In this document: piece after piece, positions 53,802-61,980 of the stretch | Layout: each line of letters opens with the position of its first letter | Position numbering within the stretch: position 1 is the stretch's first letter | From: Lacisediminihabitans sp040549465 | GTDB taxonomy: Bacteria > Actinomycetota > Actinomycetes > Actinomycetales > Microbacteriaceae | Length of the DNA: 64,000 nt | Assembly: GCF_040549465.1 (NCBI RefSeq) | Contig: NZ_JBEPTL010000012.1 | Span: 52,159 to 116,158, forward strand | Reading direction: 5' to 3' | Program-made: the position numbers and the translations under genes | Notes under the pieces: generated by a model | Told to the model about the DNA's origin: nothing | What the model saw: the letters and a program-made list of their open reading frames with translations, nothing else | The model's database searches: none

Positions 53802-54365
53802 ATGAGATCCAAACTCCCGCTCCTCGTCGGTCTTGCTCTCGGCTTCGTGCTCGGTGCACGGGCGGGGCGTGAGCGCTACGAACAGATTCGCGGGAGTGCG
53901 GCACGACTCTGGGAGAGTCCGGCAGTGCGCAGGAGGCGCGAAGAGGTGGAGAGTTACGCGCGCCAGCAGGTTCCGGTCATCCGAGCGAGAGCAGAGTCTC
54001 TGGCTAAAGCGGCCCCGGGAGCGATCTCGGAGGGTGCTCGCACGACAGCGTCGACCGCGCGAAACGTCGCGGAGCGCACAGCGACTCTGGCGAAGGATGT
54101 CTCGCAGACCGTCACCCACACCGCAAGGGATGTCGCCGGCAAGACCGCGACCACCGCGGGCGATGTGGCCGAGCGTGCCGCCGACGTGGCCAAGGATGCA
54201 GCAACTCTGGTCACTGACACCGCGGACGACGTAAGGGATCGCGTCACGGCGACCGCCTCTGAGCTGCGCGACCGCGGTGAAGAGGTTGGCGCGCAGATCG
54301 TTGCGCGGGCCAGTTCCGCGCGGGACGATGCCCTCGCCGAGATCGACGATGAGGACGACCGCTAG
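53802..54365 (+). CDS. YtxH-like amphipathic-repeat protein
   Basis: A 187-residue protein. The N-terminal helix LLVGLALGFVLGARAGRERYEQI is the actinobacterial YtxH-like start, a membrane-anchoring glycine-rich helix followed by ERY. A long Ala/Thr/Asp-rich region (about 65-165) follows, with 11-residue-like repeats such as ARDVAGKTATTAGDVAERAAD, reminiscent of LEA or apolipoprotein-type amphipathic helices. No known catalytic motif. It follows secA and converges on the Rv3235-like gene, overlapping it by 4 bases. Function unknown; a stress or envelope role would be inference. Confidence 0.75.
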   Translation: MRSKLPLLVGLALGFVLGARAGRERYEQIRGSAARLWESPAVRRRREEVESYARQQVPVIRARAESLAKAAPGAISEGARTTASTARNVAERTATLAKDVSQTVTHTARDVAGKTATTAGDVAERAADVAKDAATLVTDTADDVRDRVTATASELRDRGEEVGAQIVARASSARDDALAEIDDEDDR

Positions 54366-54829
54366 AGCACGTTGATGGCGGTCGCCCGCCAGCGATTGTC
54401 CAGGCCCTCGAGGCGCAGGGCGACAGCGCGGGTGCGAGCCCGTCCGCTGACGATGACCACGGCTTCCACCACGCCGTCGCGCGGTTCGCTGATCGAGGTG
54501 GAGCCGATCGTGAAGCTGGGGCGGGTAACGGCCTGGCCCCTGGCCTGGCGGCCCCTCGCCGACAGCACGACCCGTTTCAGCAGGTTTCGGTAAACGTCGT
54601 CGGTGACCCAGCGGGAGATCTGTTCGAGTTCGCGGGCGCCGGCCAGGATCTCGATGACACAGCGTGTGAGGTTCTCCAGCAGCGGCTCCGGGTTCGGTAG
54701 CGATGATCGCGAAGCAGGCTGCAGGCCGAAGAAATCGTCGGAGTGGAAACGCGACTTGATGACTTTGCTCGGCAGAATCTCCTGCGCCGATGCCTCGTCT
54801 GGCTGGCCTAGCGGAACTGTCGTGCTCAT
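54362..54829 (-). CDS. Rv3235 family protein
   Basis: A 155-residue protein. The N-terminal 45 residues are polar and low-complexity. The C-terminal domain has LENLTRCVIEILAGARELEQISRWV, TDDVYRNLLKRV and a beta-rich end VVEAVVIVSGRARTRAVALRLE with RWRATAINVL. This matches the conserved actinobacterial Rv3235-like family, located near secA in mycobacteria. Function unknown. The ATG at 54829 is chosen because GGAG lies 6 bases upstream; an upstream in-frame ATG at 54943 lacks one and starts in poorly conserved sequence. Confidence 0.8.
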   Translation of the reverse strand: MSTTVPLGQPDEASAQEILPSKVIKSRFHSDDFFGLQPASRSSLPNPEPLLENLTRCVIEILAGARELEQISRWVTDDVYRNLLKRVVLSARGRQARGQAVTRPSFTIGSTSISEPRDGVVEAVVIVSGRARTRAVALRLEGLDNRWRATAINVL

Positions 54830-54999
54830 AGCGGGCTCCGAAACTCGTGAGGTCGAGGGCGCCGACTCCCCACCCCCGAACGGGGGGAGACGCCCTTGGT
54901 TAGTCACTAAAGCAGTAGATGCAAGCGGATGTCCACGCCCCAATGTGGGGCTGTGGATAACCTCCCCGCCACGGCCCCCGACATGACTAGTTTCCTTCC

Positions 55000-55596
55000 A
55001 TGCGCTGGGACAACCTCTTCGACGACCTGGAAAGCCAGCTGGAGCAGGAGCTGAGCGCCGAAGAGATCGACCTCCAGGCCGAGGAGGAGCGACTGCGGCT
55101 CGGTCGGCTCTCGGTACGCGATCGCATCATGGCGATGCACGAGAGTGGCGGCATCCACGGTCCGATCCGGGTAATGCTGTGCACCGGCACGATCATCGCG
55201 GTGCTGCCGCGCACCATCGGGCGGGACTGGATCTCGGGTGACCTGGTCGAGGAGTCGCAACGCCAGTCGCAGTGCATCCTGCCGATCGCAGCGATCGCCA
55301 GCCTGGTGCTGAGTCGCGACCAGGTCGCGGGCAGCCTGGCCTCCGCCTCGATCCCGGAGCCAGCGCACGGACTGTCGGCTCGGCTCGGGCTGAGTTTCGT
55401 TCTTCGCGACCTGTGTCGTCGTCGTCGGGCGGTCGACGTGCAGGTCGCGTCCGGCACGTTGCACGGCACCATCGACAGGGTCGGTCGTGACCATCTCGAT
55501 CTGGCGATCCACGACGCCGGAACCCCGCGTCGCGAGAATGCGGTCACCCAGTATCGGCTGGTGCCCTTCGATCAGGTCCAGCTGCTGCGGGTCTGA
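55000..55596 (+). CDS. Conserved actinobacterial hypothetical protein
   Basis: A 198-residue soluble protein that I do not recognise by name. The N-terminal helix MRWDNLFDDLESQLEQEL is acidic and continues to about residue 45. A beta-rich central part (IRVMLCTGTIIAVLPRTIGRDWI) and a C-terminal part with SFVLRDLCRRRRAVDVQVASGTLHGTIDRVGRDHLDLAIHD follow, the last reading like an Sm/LSm- or PilZ-type beta barrel. Its end overlaps the convergent HTH gene by 25 bases. MRWDxLFDDLE openings recur in Microbacteriaceae near secA. Confidence 0.75.
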   Translation: MRWDNLFDDLESQLEQELSAEEIDLQAEEERLRLGRLSVRDRIMAMHESGGIHGPIRVMLCTGTIIAVLPRTIGRDWISGDLVEESQRQSQCILPIAAIASLVLSRDQVAGSLASASIPEPAHGLSARLGLSFVLRDLCRRRRAVDVQVASGTLHGTIDRVGRDHLDLAIHDAGTPRRENAVTQYRLVPFDQVQLLRV

Positions 55597-55889
55597 TCGC
55601 GCCGGTTGGCGTCGAAGGAGTACTCGGGCAGGCTCGCGTATTCCGACTGGTTCCAGAGGCTCATGCGCCGAGCCTCTTCGTACTTGGCTTCGATGTAGGA
55701 CTCGAGCACCGAGCGCTCCACCCGCCAGTGACCGTGCCCGCCGATCTTGATCGCCGGCAGTTCTCCCGAGCGAACGAGAGCATAGGCCTGGCTGGCCGAT
55801 ACGTTGAGAATCTCCGCCGTGTCCGCGAGCGTGAGAAAGCGCCCGAGCGTGCCGGAAACCTCCGATTCGGGGGAGTTCGCATCGTTCAT
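55572..55889 (-). CDS. Excisionase/MerR-type helix-turn-helix protein
   Basis: A 105-residue protein whose centre is a winged-helix excisionase-like domain: LTLADTAEILNVSASQAYALVRSGELPAIKIGGHGHWRVERSVLESYIE. This is the short MerR-like HTH17 group that includes BldC, which controls development in streptomycetes. It also has a C-terminal tail rich in Arg/Asp/Ser. BldC-type proteins are a better fit than true phage excisionases because no integrase is nearby. It is transcribed away from the SAF/CpaE-like pair across a 120-bp gap, which it might regulate. Confidence in a BldC equivalence is low. Confidence 0.85.
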   Translation of the reverse strand: MNDANSPESEVSGTLGRFLTLADTAEILNVSASQAYALVRSGELPAIKIGGHGHWRVERSVLESYIEAKYEEARRMSLWNQSEYASLPEYSFDANRRDQTRSSWT

Positions 55890-56009
55890 CCCTCGATTAT
55901 GTGCGCGAAGGGCGGGTGGGAACGGGGGTGTGGATAACTTTCCCCGCATCCGCCGACCCTCGCGACCATGGAGACACGCAGCTGCGACATCACGAGCCGG
56001 GAGACGAGC

Positions 56010-56657
56010 ATGAGTTCCACGACAACCTCGCAACGGAAGGAGGGCGGATCGAGATCATGGTGGTTCGACCCTCGCTTCGCCGTCGGTCTCGGGCTGGTGG
56101 CAGCCTCCGTCATCGGTGTGCTCTGGCTGGTGTCGACCGCTGACAGTAGCGTGCAGGTTCTGGCGGCCCGCGCCGCGCTGAGTCCTGGCGACCGCATCGA
56201 CGCAGGTGATCTCGTGTCCCAGAGCGTGAGGCTGGACGGCGCGGAAGGAAAGTACCTCACGGGTGATGACGTTCCGGATGCCGGATTCGTCGTGACCAGG
56301 TCGGTCTCCGCGGGGGAGCTTGTACCGGCGTCCGCGGTTGGCAGTCCGGCCGGCGTGACGGTCGCCTCCATCGTCGTGAGCGTCCGGGGCGAACTCGCTC
56401 GCTCCATCGAGGCAGGCACCAGCGTCGACATCTGGTCGGCTCACGAGACAGAGAACGGAGCGTTCGGGCCGCCGGCCGTTCTGGTCTCCTCGGCCGCCGT
56501 CGTGCGCATTGTCGAGTCGAAAGGCATCATCGCCGACCAGGGCGGGGAATCCGTCGAAGTACTGGTGCCGCGAACCAAGACGGCGCGCGTACTCGAGGCG
56601 ATCGCCAACGACGACGCGATCTCACTCGTGCCGGTGAGCCTTCCGGCGAAGGGCTGA
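56010..56657 (+). CDS. SAF domain protein (CpaB/RcpC-like)
   Basis: A 215-residue protein with a cytoplasmic N-terminus, one membrane helix (about residues 26-45) and an extracytoplasmic SAF domain starting VLAARAALSPGDRIDAGDLV, then YLTGDDVPDAGFVVTRSVSAGELV. A second beta-rich region follows. SAF proteins include CpaB/RcpC, which help assemble Flp/Tad pili. The ATG at 56010 is favoured over 55968 because GGGAGA lies just upstream. It is followed after 3 bases by a CpaE-like gene, but no other pilus gene is in this window. Confidence 0.85.
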   Translation: MSSTTTSQRKEGGSRSWWFDPRFAVGLGLVAASVIGVLWLVSTADSSVQVLAARAALSPGDRIDAGDLVSQSVRLDGAEGKYLTGDDVPDAGFVVTRSVSAGELVPASAVGSPAGVTVASIVVSVRGELARSIEAGTSVDIWSAHETENGAFGPPAVLVSSAAVVRIVESKGIIADQGGESVEVLVPRTKTARVLEAIANDDAISLVPVSLPAKG

Positions 56658-56660
56658 CCG

Positions 56661-57896
56661 ATGGCACGCATCGCGCTGGCGCTCCCGCTCGACGCCGAGG
56701 ACCGACTGTCGATCGACCTGGTGCGTCACGGATACGACCTGGTCGCCCGCTGCTCGAGCGCTGACGAACTGGCGGCGTCGCTCAGCGGCGTCGGGGCGGA
56801 GTATGCGGTCGTCTCCGCGGCATCCCGCTATCTCAACGACCGCCTGATGGCGGAGGCGGATGCCGTGGGCGTGAGGGTGGTGGCCATGATCGCCTCGGAG
56901 GCCGACCGCCGCCAGGCCGCGGATCTCGGCCTGCACGAGGTCGTGGCCGTCGACGCGGAGTGGATCGAGATCGAGACCGTGCTTCTCGGGGACGTGGCGC
57001 CGACACCGGTCGCGGGGGAGCGGCATCTGGGAACCGTGCTCGCGGTCTGGGGTCCGGCCGGCTCGCCGGGCAGAACCACTCTCGCGATCAATCTCGCGGC
57101 GGAACTGGCGGCGGCCGGCCATACCGTCGCGCTCGCCGACGTCGATACGCACAGCGGGTCGATCGCGCCGGCCCTCGGGTTGCTGGATGAGGCGCCTGGC
57201 TTCGCCGCAGCCTGTCGCCTTGCCGGGGCAGGCAGCCTTGATCGCGCAGAACTGGAGAGGATCGGGCAACGCTATCTCTCCGCACGCGGCGGCTTCTGGG
57301 TACTGACCGGCATCGGTAGGCCCAGCCGCTGGCCGGAGCTGTCGGCTGAGAGGGTGGTCGGCGCGATCGCCGCGTGCCGTGACTGGGTCGACTACGTCGT
57401 GATCGACACCGGCTCCAGTCTCGAGAACGACGAGGAGATCAGCAGCGACCTGTTCGCGCCGCGCCGCAATGCCGCCACGATCGCCGCCCTCCGCGAGGCC
57501 GACCATGTCGTCGCTGTCGGATCGGCCGATCCCGTAGGGCTATCGCGGTTCCTGCGCGCACACGTCGATCTTCTCGAGACGATCGTCACCAGCCGGGTCA
57601 CCGTCGTGATGAACAAGATCCGGGCCAGCGCTATCGGCCTCGGCCCGGCAACCCAGGTGAAGGAGACGCTGCAGCGATTCGGTGGCATCAGTTCACCGGT
57701 GCTGGTGCCGCACGATCAACTCGCCCTCGATGCCGCCATCCTCAGCGGCAAGACGCTGTTCGATGTCGCGGCCAGATCGTCGGCGCGGTTGGCGATCGGC
57801 CAGTTCGTCGAGGAACGTATCCTGCCCCGCCAGCCGACCACAACGCGTCGAGCGAAGCGGGCACGTCGCCGCAGACTGGAAGCTGTCACCGGTTGA
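56661..57896 (+). CDS. CpaE/MinD-like P-loop ATPase
   Basis: A 411-residue protein. The N-terminal receiver-like or PIN-like region (about 1-105) is followed by a MinD/ParA-type ATPase domain with a deviant Walker A GPAGSPGRTT (131-140), LADVDTHSGSIAPALG, and YVVIDTGSS near the second switch. The usual Lys of the P-loop is Arg here, as in some actinobacterial CpaE proteins. The tail is basic (RRAKRARRRRLE). CpaE proteins guide Tad pilus placement. It abuts the convergent histone-like gene with no spacer. Confidence 0.83.
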   Translation: MARIALALPLDAEDRLSIDLVRHGYDLVARCSSADELAASLSGVGAEYAVVSAASRYLNDRLMAEADAVGVRVVAMIASEADRRQAADLGLHEVVAVDAEWIEIETVLLGDVAPTPVAGERHLGTVLAVWGPAGSPGRTTLAINLAAELAAAGHTVALADVDTHSGSIAPALGLLDEAPGFAAACRLAGAGSLDRAELERIGQRYLSARGGFWVLTGIGRPSRWPELSAERVVGAIAACRDWVDYVVIDTGSSLENDEEISSDLFAPRRNAATIAALREADHVVAVGSADPVGLSRFLRAHVDLLETIVTSRVTVVMNKIRASAIGLGPATQVKETLQRFGGISSPVLVPHDQLALDAAILSGKTLFDVAARSSARLAIGQFVEERILPRQPTTTRRAKRARRRRLEAVTG

Positions 57897-58463
57897 TCAG
57901 CGAGTGCGCAACCTATCGAGCAGTGCGACCTTGCCCTGCCGCGAATAGCCGGTGAGGCCGATTTCGCGTGCTTTGGTTCGCAGCTCGGTGAGGGTCCACG
58001 ACTCGGAGGGCGTCGGGCTCTGCGTCGTGGTGGGCGAGGCCTGTGCGCGAGCGCGGACTGTGCGCGGCGCCGCAGTTCCGGTTCGAACCGTGGTTCGCGG
58101 GCGGAGGGGTGTCCTGGTCGGCGTGGTCTTCTGACCCTTCGCCGTGGGCGCGACTTTCTTCGCGGGCGCCGCTTTTCTTGTTGGTGCAGCGACGATCTGG
58201 GCGGCGGTCGCCACCAGGTCCCTGGTCTTCTTGCTCGCATCGCGGCCGGACTTCTTCACGGCCTCGGCCTTCTTCGACGTCTTCTTCTTCGAGTTGGCCG
58301 TGTTCTTCTTCAGTGCATCCTTGGCTTTGTCCGCAAGCTTCTTCGCCTGCGTCTTTTCTGCAGCGAGGGCTTTCTTCGCCTTCTGCAGCTGCTTCTTGAG
58401 CTTGTCTTCCGCGGCCTTGCGATCGGCCTTCCTGGTCGGCTTCTTGTCGGACTTCGATGCCAC
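57897..58463 (-). CDS. Histone H1-like basic protein with SAP/Rho_N-type C-terminal domain
   Basis: A 188-residue, Lys/Ala/Thr-rich protein. Residues about 8-90 are of the histone H1 tail type (KKQLQKAKKALAAEKTQAKKL, KKTSKKAEAVKK), a middle region is rich in Pro/Thr/Arg, and the C-terminal about 35 residues (WTLTELRTKAREIGLTGYSRQGKVALLDRL) resemble a SAP or Rho N-terminal DNA/RNA-binding fold. It probably binds nucleic acid and may compact or organise the nucleoid. The GTG at 58463 follows AGGGGA by 5 bases. It is divergent from the kinase gene across the 58597-58683 inverted repeat. Confidence 0.78.
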   Translation of the reverse strand: MASKSDKKPTRKADRKAAEDKLKKQLQKAKKALAAEKTQAKKLADKAKDALKKNTANSKKKTSKKAEAVKKSGRDASKKTRDLVATAAQIVAAPTRKAAPAKKVAPTAKGQKTTPTRTPLRPRTTVRTGTAAPRTVRARAQASPTTTQSPTPSESWTLTELRTKAREIGLTGYSRQGKVALLDRLRTR

Positions 58464-58596
58464 GGTGATCCCCTGTCTACGGCGCGAGCCATTCTCGCGC
58501 GTGAGGACATTCTCTCGCGAGACCCCGGGGCAGGCCATCGAAAACGCCGTGCCACGCGGGTCATCCTGCCGATGAGTGTTCTCCACGTCGCTCAGA

Positions 58597-58683
58597 GTGC
58601 CAAATGAAGGGGATGGTGCCTGTTGTGGCGGTTCCTATCCCGAGATTCCGGGGGCACTGCGCGGGAACTCCTTCATTTGGCAC
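58597..58683. repeat. Inverted repeat with AGTGCCAAATGAAGG-type arms
   Basis: GTGCCAAATGAAGG (58597-58610) and CCTTCATTTGGCAC (58670-58683) are perfect 14-bp complements separated by 59 bases. It lies between the divergent histone-like and pdtaS-like genes. The geometry resembles the dispersed elements but the arm sequence is unrelated. Confidence 0.85.
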
Positions 58684-58723
58684 AGGGCGCACGACCTCTC
58701 GGCGCGAACTCTAAGCTTGAACC

Positions 58724-60217
58724 GTGTCGACTCTCTCTGATCTCGTGCTCGCGCAGGGCCGCTCGGATGCGGCGGACATCGAGTGGCTCCACCTCCTGGT
58801 CGGTGACTGGCAGTTGCTCGCCGACCTGGCGTTCGCCGACATCGTGCTCTGGGTTCCGACCCAGGACGGCAGCTTCGTGGCCGTCGCTCACGCGCGCCCG
58901 TCGAGTTCTGCGACGCTGTTCTACCGCGACTTCGTCGGGCAGGCGATCAAACCGGAATGGAAGAGCCAGGTCACCGACGCCTTCGAGTCCGCGCAGATCG
59001 TGGACTCCGCCGCTCCCGACTGGTATGAGGAGACACCGACCAGGGTGCGGGCCGTACCGGTGCTGCGCCGGCTCTCTGCGGGGGGATCGGAGACGTCGAA
59101 GCATCCGATCGCAGTCATCAGCCGTCACACCAATCTGAGCGAAGCACGCACGCCGAGCCGCCAGGAGCTCACCTTCAACGAGTGTGCCAGCGATCTCTTC
59201 GCCATGATCTGCGCCGGCGACTTTCCTGATCTCGGTGCGCCGACGGGTCCTCGCCGTGGTGCGCCGCGTGCCTCCGACGGACTGCTGCGCCTGGATGTCG
59301 ACGGCAACGTGACCTTCGCGAGCCCCAACGGTCTCTCGGCGTTCAACCGCATGGGCTTCGCCGGCGAACTCGAGGGTGAGTCGCTGGCCGAGGTCACGAC
59401 GACCCTGCTCACCGGCAAGCTCATCGTGGACGAGTCGCTTCCGCTCGTGGTGACCGGGCGCGCGCCGTGGCGCACCGACATCGAAGCCAAAGGCGTGACG
59501 GTGTCGTTGCGCGCCATCCCGATCCGGGATCGTGGTGAGCGCATCGGTGCGATCGTGCTGTGCCGCGACGTGACAGAGGTCCGCCACCAGGAGCGCGAAC
59601 TCATCACGAAGGATGCCACGATCCGCGAGATCCACCACCGGGTCAAGAACAACCTCCAGACGGTGGCGTCACTGCTGCGCATCCAGGCCCGCCGCTCCCA
59701 CTCGGACGAGGCGCGCGAGTCCCTCAACCAGGCGATGCGTCGCGTGGCCGCCATCGCCGTGGTGCACGACACCCTCAGTGAGGGCCTCAATCAGAACGTG
59801 GACTTCGATGTGGTCTTCGACCGCGTGCTCAAACTCATCGCCGAGGTCGCGTCGACGCACAACACGAAGGCGCACCCGAAATTCACCGGCAGCTTCGGCG
59901 TACTGCCGAGCGAGTACGCCACTCCGCTCTCCCTTGCCCTCACCGAGCTGGTCACCAACGCGGTGGAGCACGGGCTTGCCGGCCGGGAGGGCATCGTCGA
60001 GATCATCGCCGAGCGCACCGACGAGACGCTGAGCGTGCAGGTGCGTGACAACGGCAGCGGACTACCGGAGGGGAAGGTCGGCTCGGGGCTCGGCACTCAG
60101 ATCGTGCGCACCCTCATCCAGGGCGAACTGGGCGGCACGATCGACTGGCACACCATGGTGGGCGATGGCACAGAAGTGACCATCGATATTCCACTGGCGT
60201 GGCTGACGAAGAGCTGA
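58724..60217 (+). CDS. pdtaS: PdtaS-like sensor histidine kinase (GAF/PAS, HisKA_2)
   Basis: A 497-residue cytosolic kinase. An N-terminal GAF-like sensor domain (about 1-160) has HLLVGDWQLLADLAFADIVLWVP. A PAS-like domain (about 180-285) and a HisKA_2 dimerisation domain with REIHHRVKNNLQTVASLLRIQARR (phosphoacceptor H304 or H305) follow, then an ATPase domain with ELVTNAVEHGL, DNGSGLPE and GSGLGTQIV. This is the PdtaS type that signals to the RNA-binding antiterminator PdtaR in mycobacteria. TAAGCT lies 7 bases before the GTG, so the transcript may be leaderless. whiB1 follows convergently, as in mycobacteria. Confidence 0.9.
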   Translation: MSTLSDLVLAQGRSDAADIEWLHLLVGDWQLLADLAFADIVLWVPTQDGSFVAVAHARPSSSATLFYRDFVGQAIKPEWKSQVTDAFESAQIVDSAAPDWYEETPTRVRAVPVLRRLSAGGSETSKHPIAVISRHTNLSEARTPSRQELTFNECASDLFAMICAGDFPDLGAPTGPRRGAPRASDGLLRLDVDGNVTFASPNGLSAFNRMGFAGELEGESLAEVTTTLLTGKLIVDESLPLVVTGRAPWRTDIEAKGVTVSLRAIPIRDRGERIGAIVLCRDVTEVRHQERELITKDATIREIHHRVKNNLQTVASLLRIQARRSHSDEARESLNQAMRRVAAIAVVHDTLSEGLNQNVDFDVVFDRVLKLIAEVASTHNTKAHPKFTGSFGVLPSEYATPLSLALTELVTNAVEHGLAGREGIVEIIAERTDETLSVQVRDNGSGLPEGKVGSGLGTQIVRTLIQGELGGTIDWHTMVGDGTEVTIDIPLAWLTKS

Positions 60218-60237
60218 CCGAGGTCAGCGGTGAGAAG

Positions 60238-60486
60238 CTAGGAAGCGCGACGGGCGCGTGCGGCGCGACGCTTGAGGGCGCGACGCTCGTCTTCGCTGAG
60301 TCCACCCCAGACGCCGGAATCCTGGCTGGTTTCGAGCGCGTACTGGAGGCACATTTCGGTGACGCTGCACCGACCGCAGACTGCCTTGGCCTTGTCGATC
60401 TGGTCGACGGCCGGTCCGGTGTTCCCGACAGGGAAGAAAAGTTCGGGGTCGGCTGTGAGGCAAGCAGCTTTGTCGCGCCAATCCAT
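60238..60486 (-). CDS. whiB1: WhiB1 iron-sulfur regulator
   Basis: An 82-residue WhiB protein. Cysteines C9, C37, C40 and C46 match mycobacterial WhiB1 exactly in spacing and hold a [4Fe-4S] cluster. GVWGGLSEDERRALKRRAARARR at 58-80 is the GVWGG turn and basic DNA-binding tail. WhiB1 is an essential NO-sensitive regulator that binds the housekeeping sigma factor. AGGAG lies 9 bases before the ATG of MDWRDKAAC. A dyad in the upstream region (60596-60618) may be an operator. Confidence 0.95.
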   Translation of the reverse strand: MDWRDKAACLTADPELFFPVGNTGPAVDQIDKAKAVCGRCSVTEMCLQYALETSQDSGVWGGLSEDERRALKRRAARARRAS

Positions 60487-60595
60487 CAGGGGGTGCTCCT
60501 TTTGTTGCAGAACGCAGGGCCATAGAGTCCTGTGCAGAGGTCGAACGACCAAGATTCAGGGGGAGAATGGTAATTCCGGGAAGTGCTCACGGCCC

Positions 60596-60618
60596 TGTGA
60601 GTGCAAATCAACCTCACA
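60596..60618. promoter_or_regulatory. Dyad TGTGAG-N11-CTCACA upstream of whiB1
   Basis: TGTGAG (60596-60601) and CTCACA (60613-60618) are perfect complements with an 11-base spacer. It lies between whiB1 and the small membrane protein gene, 110 bases upstream of the whiB1 ATG. Mycobacterial whiB1 is controlled by CRP through TGTGA-type half sites, but those have 6-base spacers, so this is only suggestive. Confidence 0.45.
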
Positions 60619-60670
60619 TAGAATCTCATATTGGTTGTAGCAAATCAATAGTTGACTAAGGGACGAAGCT

Positions 60671-61075
60671 GTGAGCACACAGGGAATTTCGCGCAGACCA
60701 CCCCTCCTGGTGGCGCTTGCGGCGCTCCTTTTCCTCGAGTGTGCGGCGCTGGTGGCCGCGGCTGTCTACCTCGTGGTGGAGCTGCTGGTCGCTCGCCCGG
60801 ATTCCTATGCGAGTGCCGTCGCGATCCTCGTATTGACTGTATTGGCGGCGATCTGGCTGGGCACGATGGCCGTGCACGCGCTGCTCGGCCGACCGTGGAT
60901 CCGCGGCGCCGCCGTGGTTTGGCAGGTGCTGCAAATCGCCATCGCGATCGGCAGCTTCCAGGGATTCTTTCCGCGACCGGATCTCGGCTGGTTTTTGATA
61001 GCACCAGCTGTTCTCGTGCTGGTGCTACTGTTCACGCCCTCCGTGATCGCCGCGACCCGGCGCCCGGAAGGCTAA
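60671..61075 (+). CDS. Small integral membrane protein
   Basis: A 134-residue protein with four hydrophobic helices (about 10-35, 46-72, 76-98 and 107-128) and short polar loops, ending TRRPEG. It resembles the unnamed integral membrane protein encoded near pdtaS/whiB1 in mycobacteria (Rv3217c-like). No catalytic motif. GTG start. It is divergent from whiB1 and converges on bcp. Function unknown. Confidence 0.75.
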   Translation: MSTQGISRRPPLLVALAALLFLECAALVAAAVYLVVELLVARPDSYASAVAILVLTVLAAIWLGTMAVHALLGRPWIRGAAVVWQVLQIAIAIGSFQGFFPRPDLGWFLIAPAVLVLVLLFTPSVIAATRRPEG

Positions 61076-61092
61076 GACTCGAGCGTCAGGCG

Positions 61093-61587
61093 TCAGGCGT
61101 CAGGCGTCGAGGCGTCGAGGCCGAGCTTCTTGCGCAGCGAGGCGACATGACCGGTTGCCTTGACGTTGTAGAGCGGTAGCTGGATGGCTTCTGTCTCGTC
61201 CACCACGAAGGTGGAGCGGATGGTGCCGGTGACTGTCTTGCCGTACATCGACTTCTCGCCGTAGGCGCCGTACGCGTTGTGCACCGCGAGGTCAGGATCG
61301 CTGAGCAGGGGGAAGTTGAGGCCCTGCTCTTTCTGGAACTTTCTCAGGGCATCCGTCTTGTCCTTGGAAACTCCGAGCACCTGGTAGCCGGCGGACTTGA
61401 GCGAGTTGATATTGTCGCGGAAGTCGCAGGCCTCTTTCGTGCATCCTGGCGTGCTCGCCGCGGGGTAGAAGTAGACGATGACCTTCTGCCCGGCATAGTC
61501 GGCGAGGGAGACCGGCTTGTCGTCCTGGTCGTTGAGAGTGAAAGCGGGTGCGGTGTCGCCCGCTTCCAGCCTGACGGATGCCGACAT
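61093..61587 (-). CDS. bcp: Thioredoxin-dependent thiol peroxidase (Bcp/PrxQ)
   Basis: A 164-residue peroxiredoxin that reduces hydrogen peroxide and organic hydroperoxides. The peroxidatic cysteine C49 lies in YPAASTPGCTKEACDFRDN and the resolving cysteine C54 is five residues on, the atypical 2-Cys spacing of BCP. GAYGEKSMYGK and STFVVDE complete the family pattern. The ATG at 61587 follows GAGGAGC. The stop codon lies inside an 8-bp direct repeat (GCGTCAGG, three copies, then GCGTCGAGG twice), so the C-terminus may vary in length. Confidence 0.94.
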   Translation of the reverse strand: MSASVRLEAGDTAPAFTLNDQDDKPVSLADYAGQKVIVYFYPAASTPGCTKEACDFRDNINSLKSAGYQVLGVSKDKTDALRKFQKEQGLNFPLLSDPDLAVHNAYGAYGEKSMYGKTVTGTIRSTFVVDETEAIQLPLYNVKATGHVASLRKKLGLDASTPDA

Positions 61588-61730
61588 GTTGCTCCTCGAA
61601 TTCGTTCGTTGGGATGCACCAATTCTACGGAGCGAACGCTCTTCAGGACTGGTCGGAGCCTCGGTTGGCGAGGTCGTCGCGCACGATGCTAATGTTGACC
61701 TTCGGTTCTCGCGTAACGTCGAGACACTGC

Positions 61731-61803
<73 letters not shown>

Positions 61804-61910
61804 CTTTTTATGTCCTCCGACCAGCGTTTATAGTGCTCCAATCGGAAATTGAGCCGACGTCAATGTGCCCCGCTCACCGATTACTCACCGAAATAGTCAA
61901 CGATGAAACG

Positions 61911-61943
61911 GCAAAACCCCCGCCTGGAGGGCAGGGGTTTTGC
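61911..61943 (+). terminator. Hairpin after tRNA-Lys, probable terminator
   Basis: GCAAAACCCC (61911-61920) pairs perfectly with GGGGTTTTGC (61934-61943) over a 13-base loop that can itself pair (CGCC/GGC). The T run after it is short on the plus strand, so it could equally serve transcripts from the left or right. It argues that the NUDIX gene starts downstream of it. Confidence 0.65.
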
Positions 61944-61980
61944 GGTCTTTCGAGGTCGCTTCAAGAGTCCAGCGACGTCG

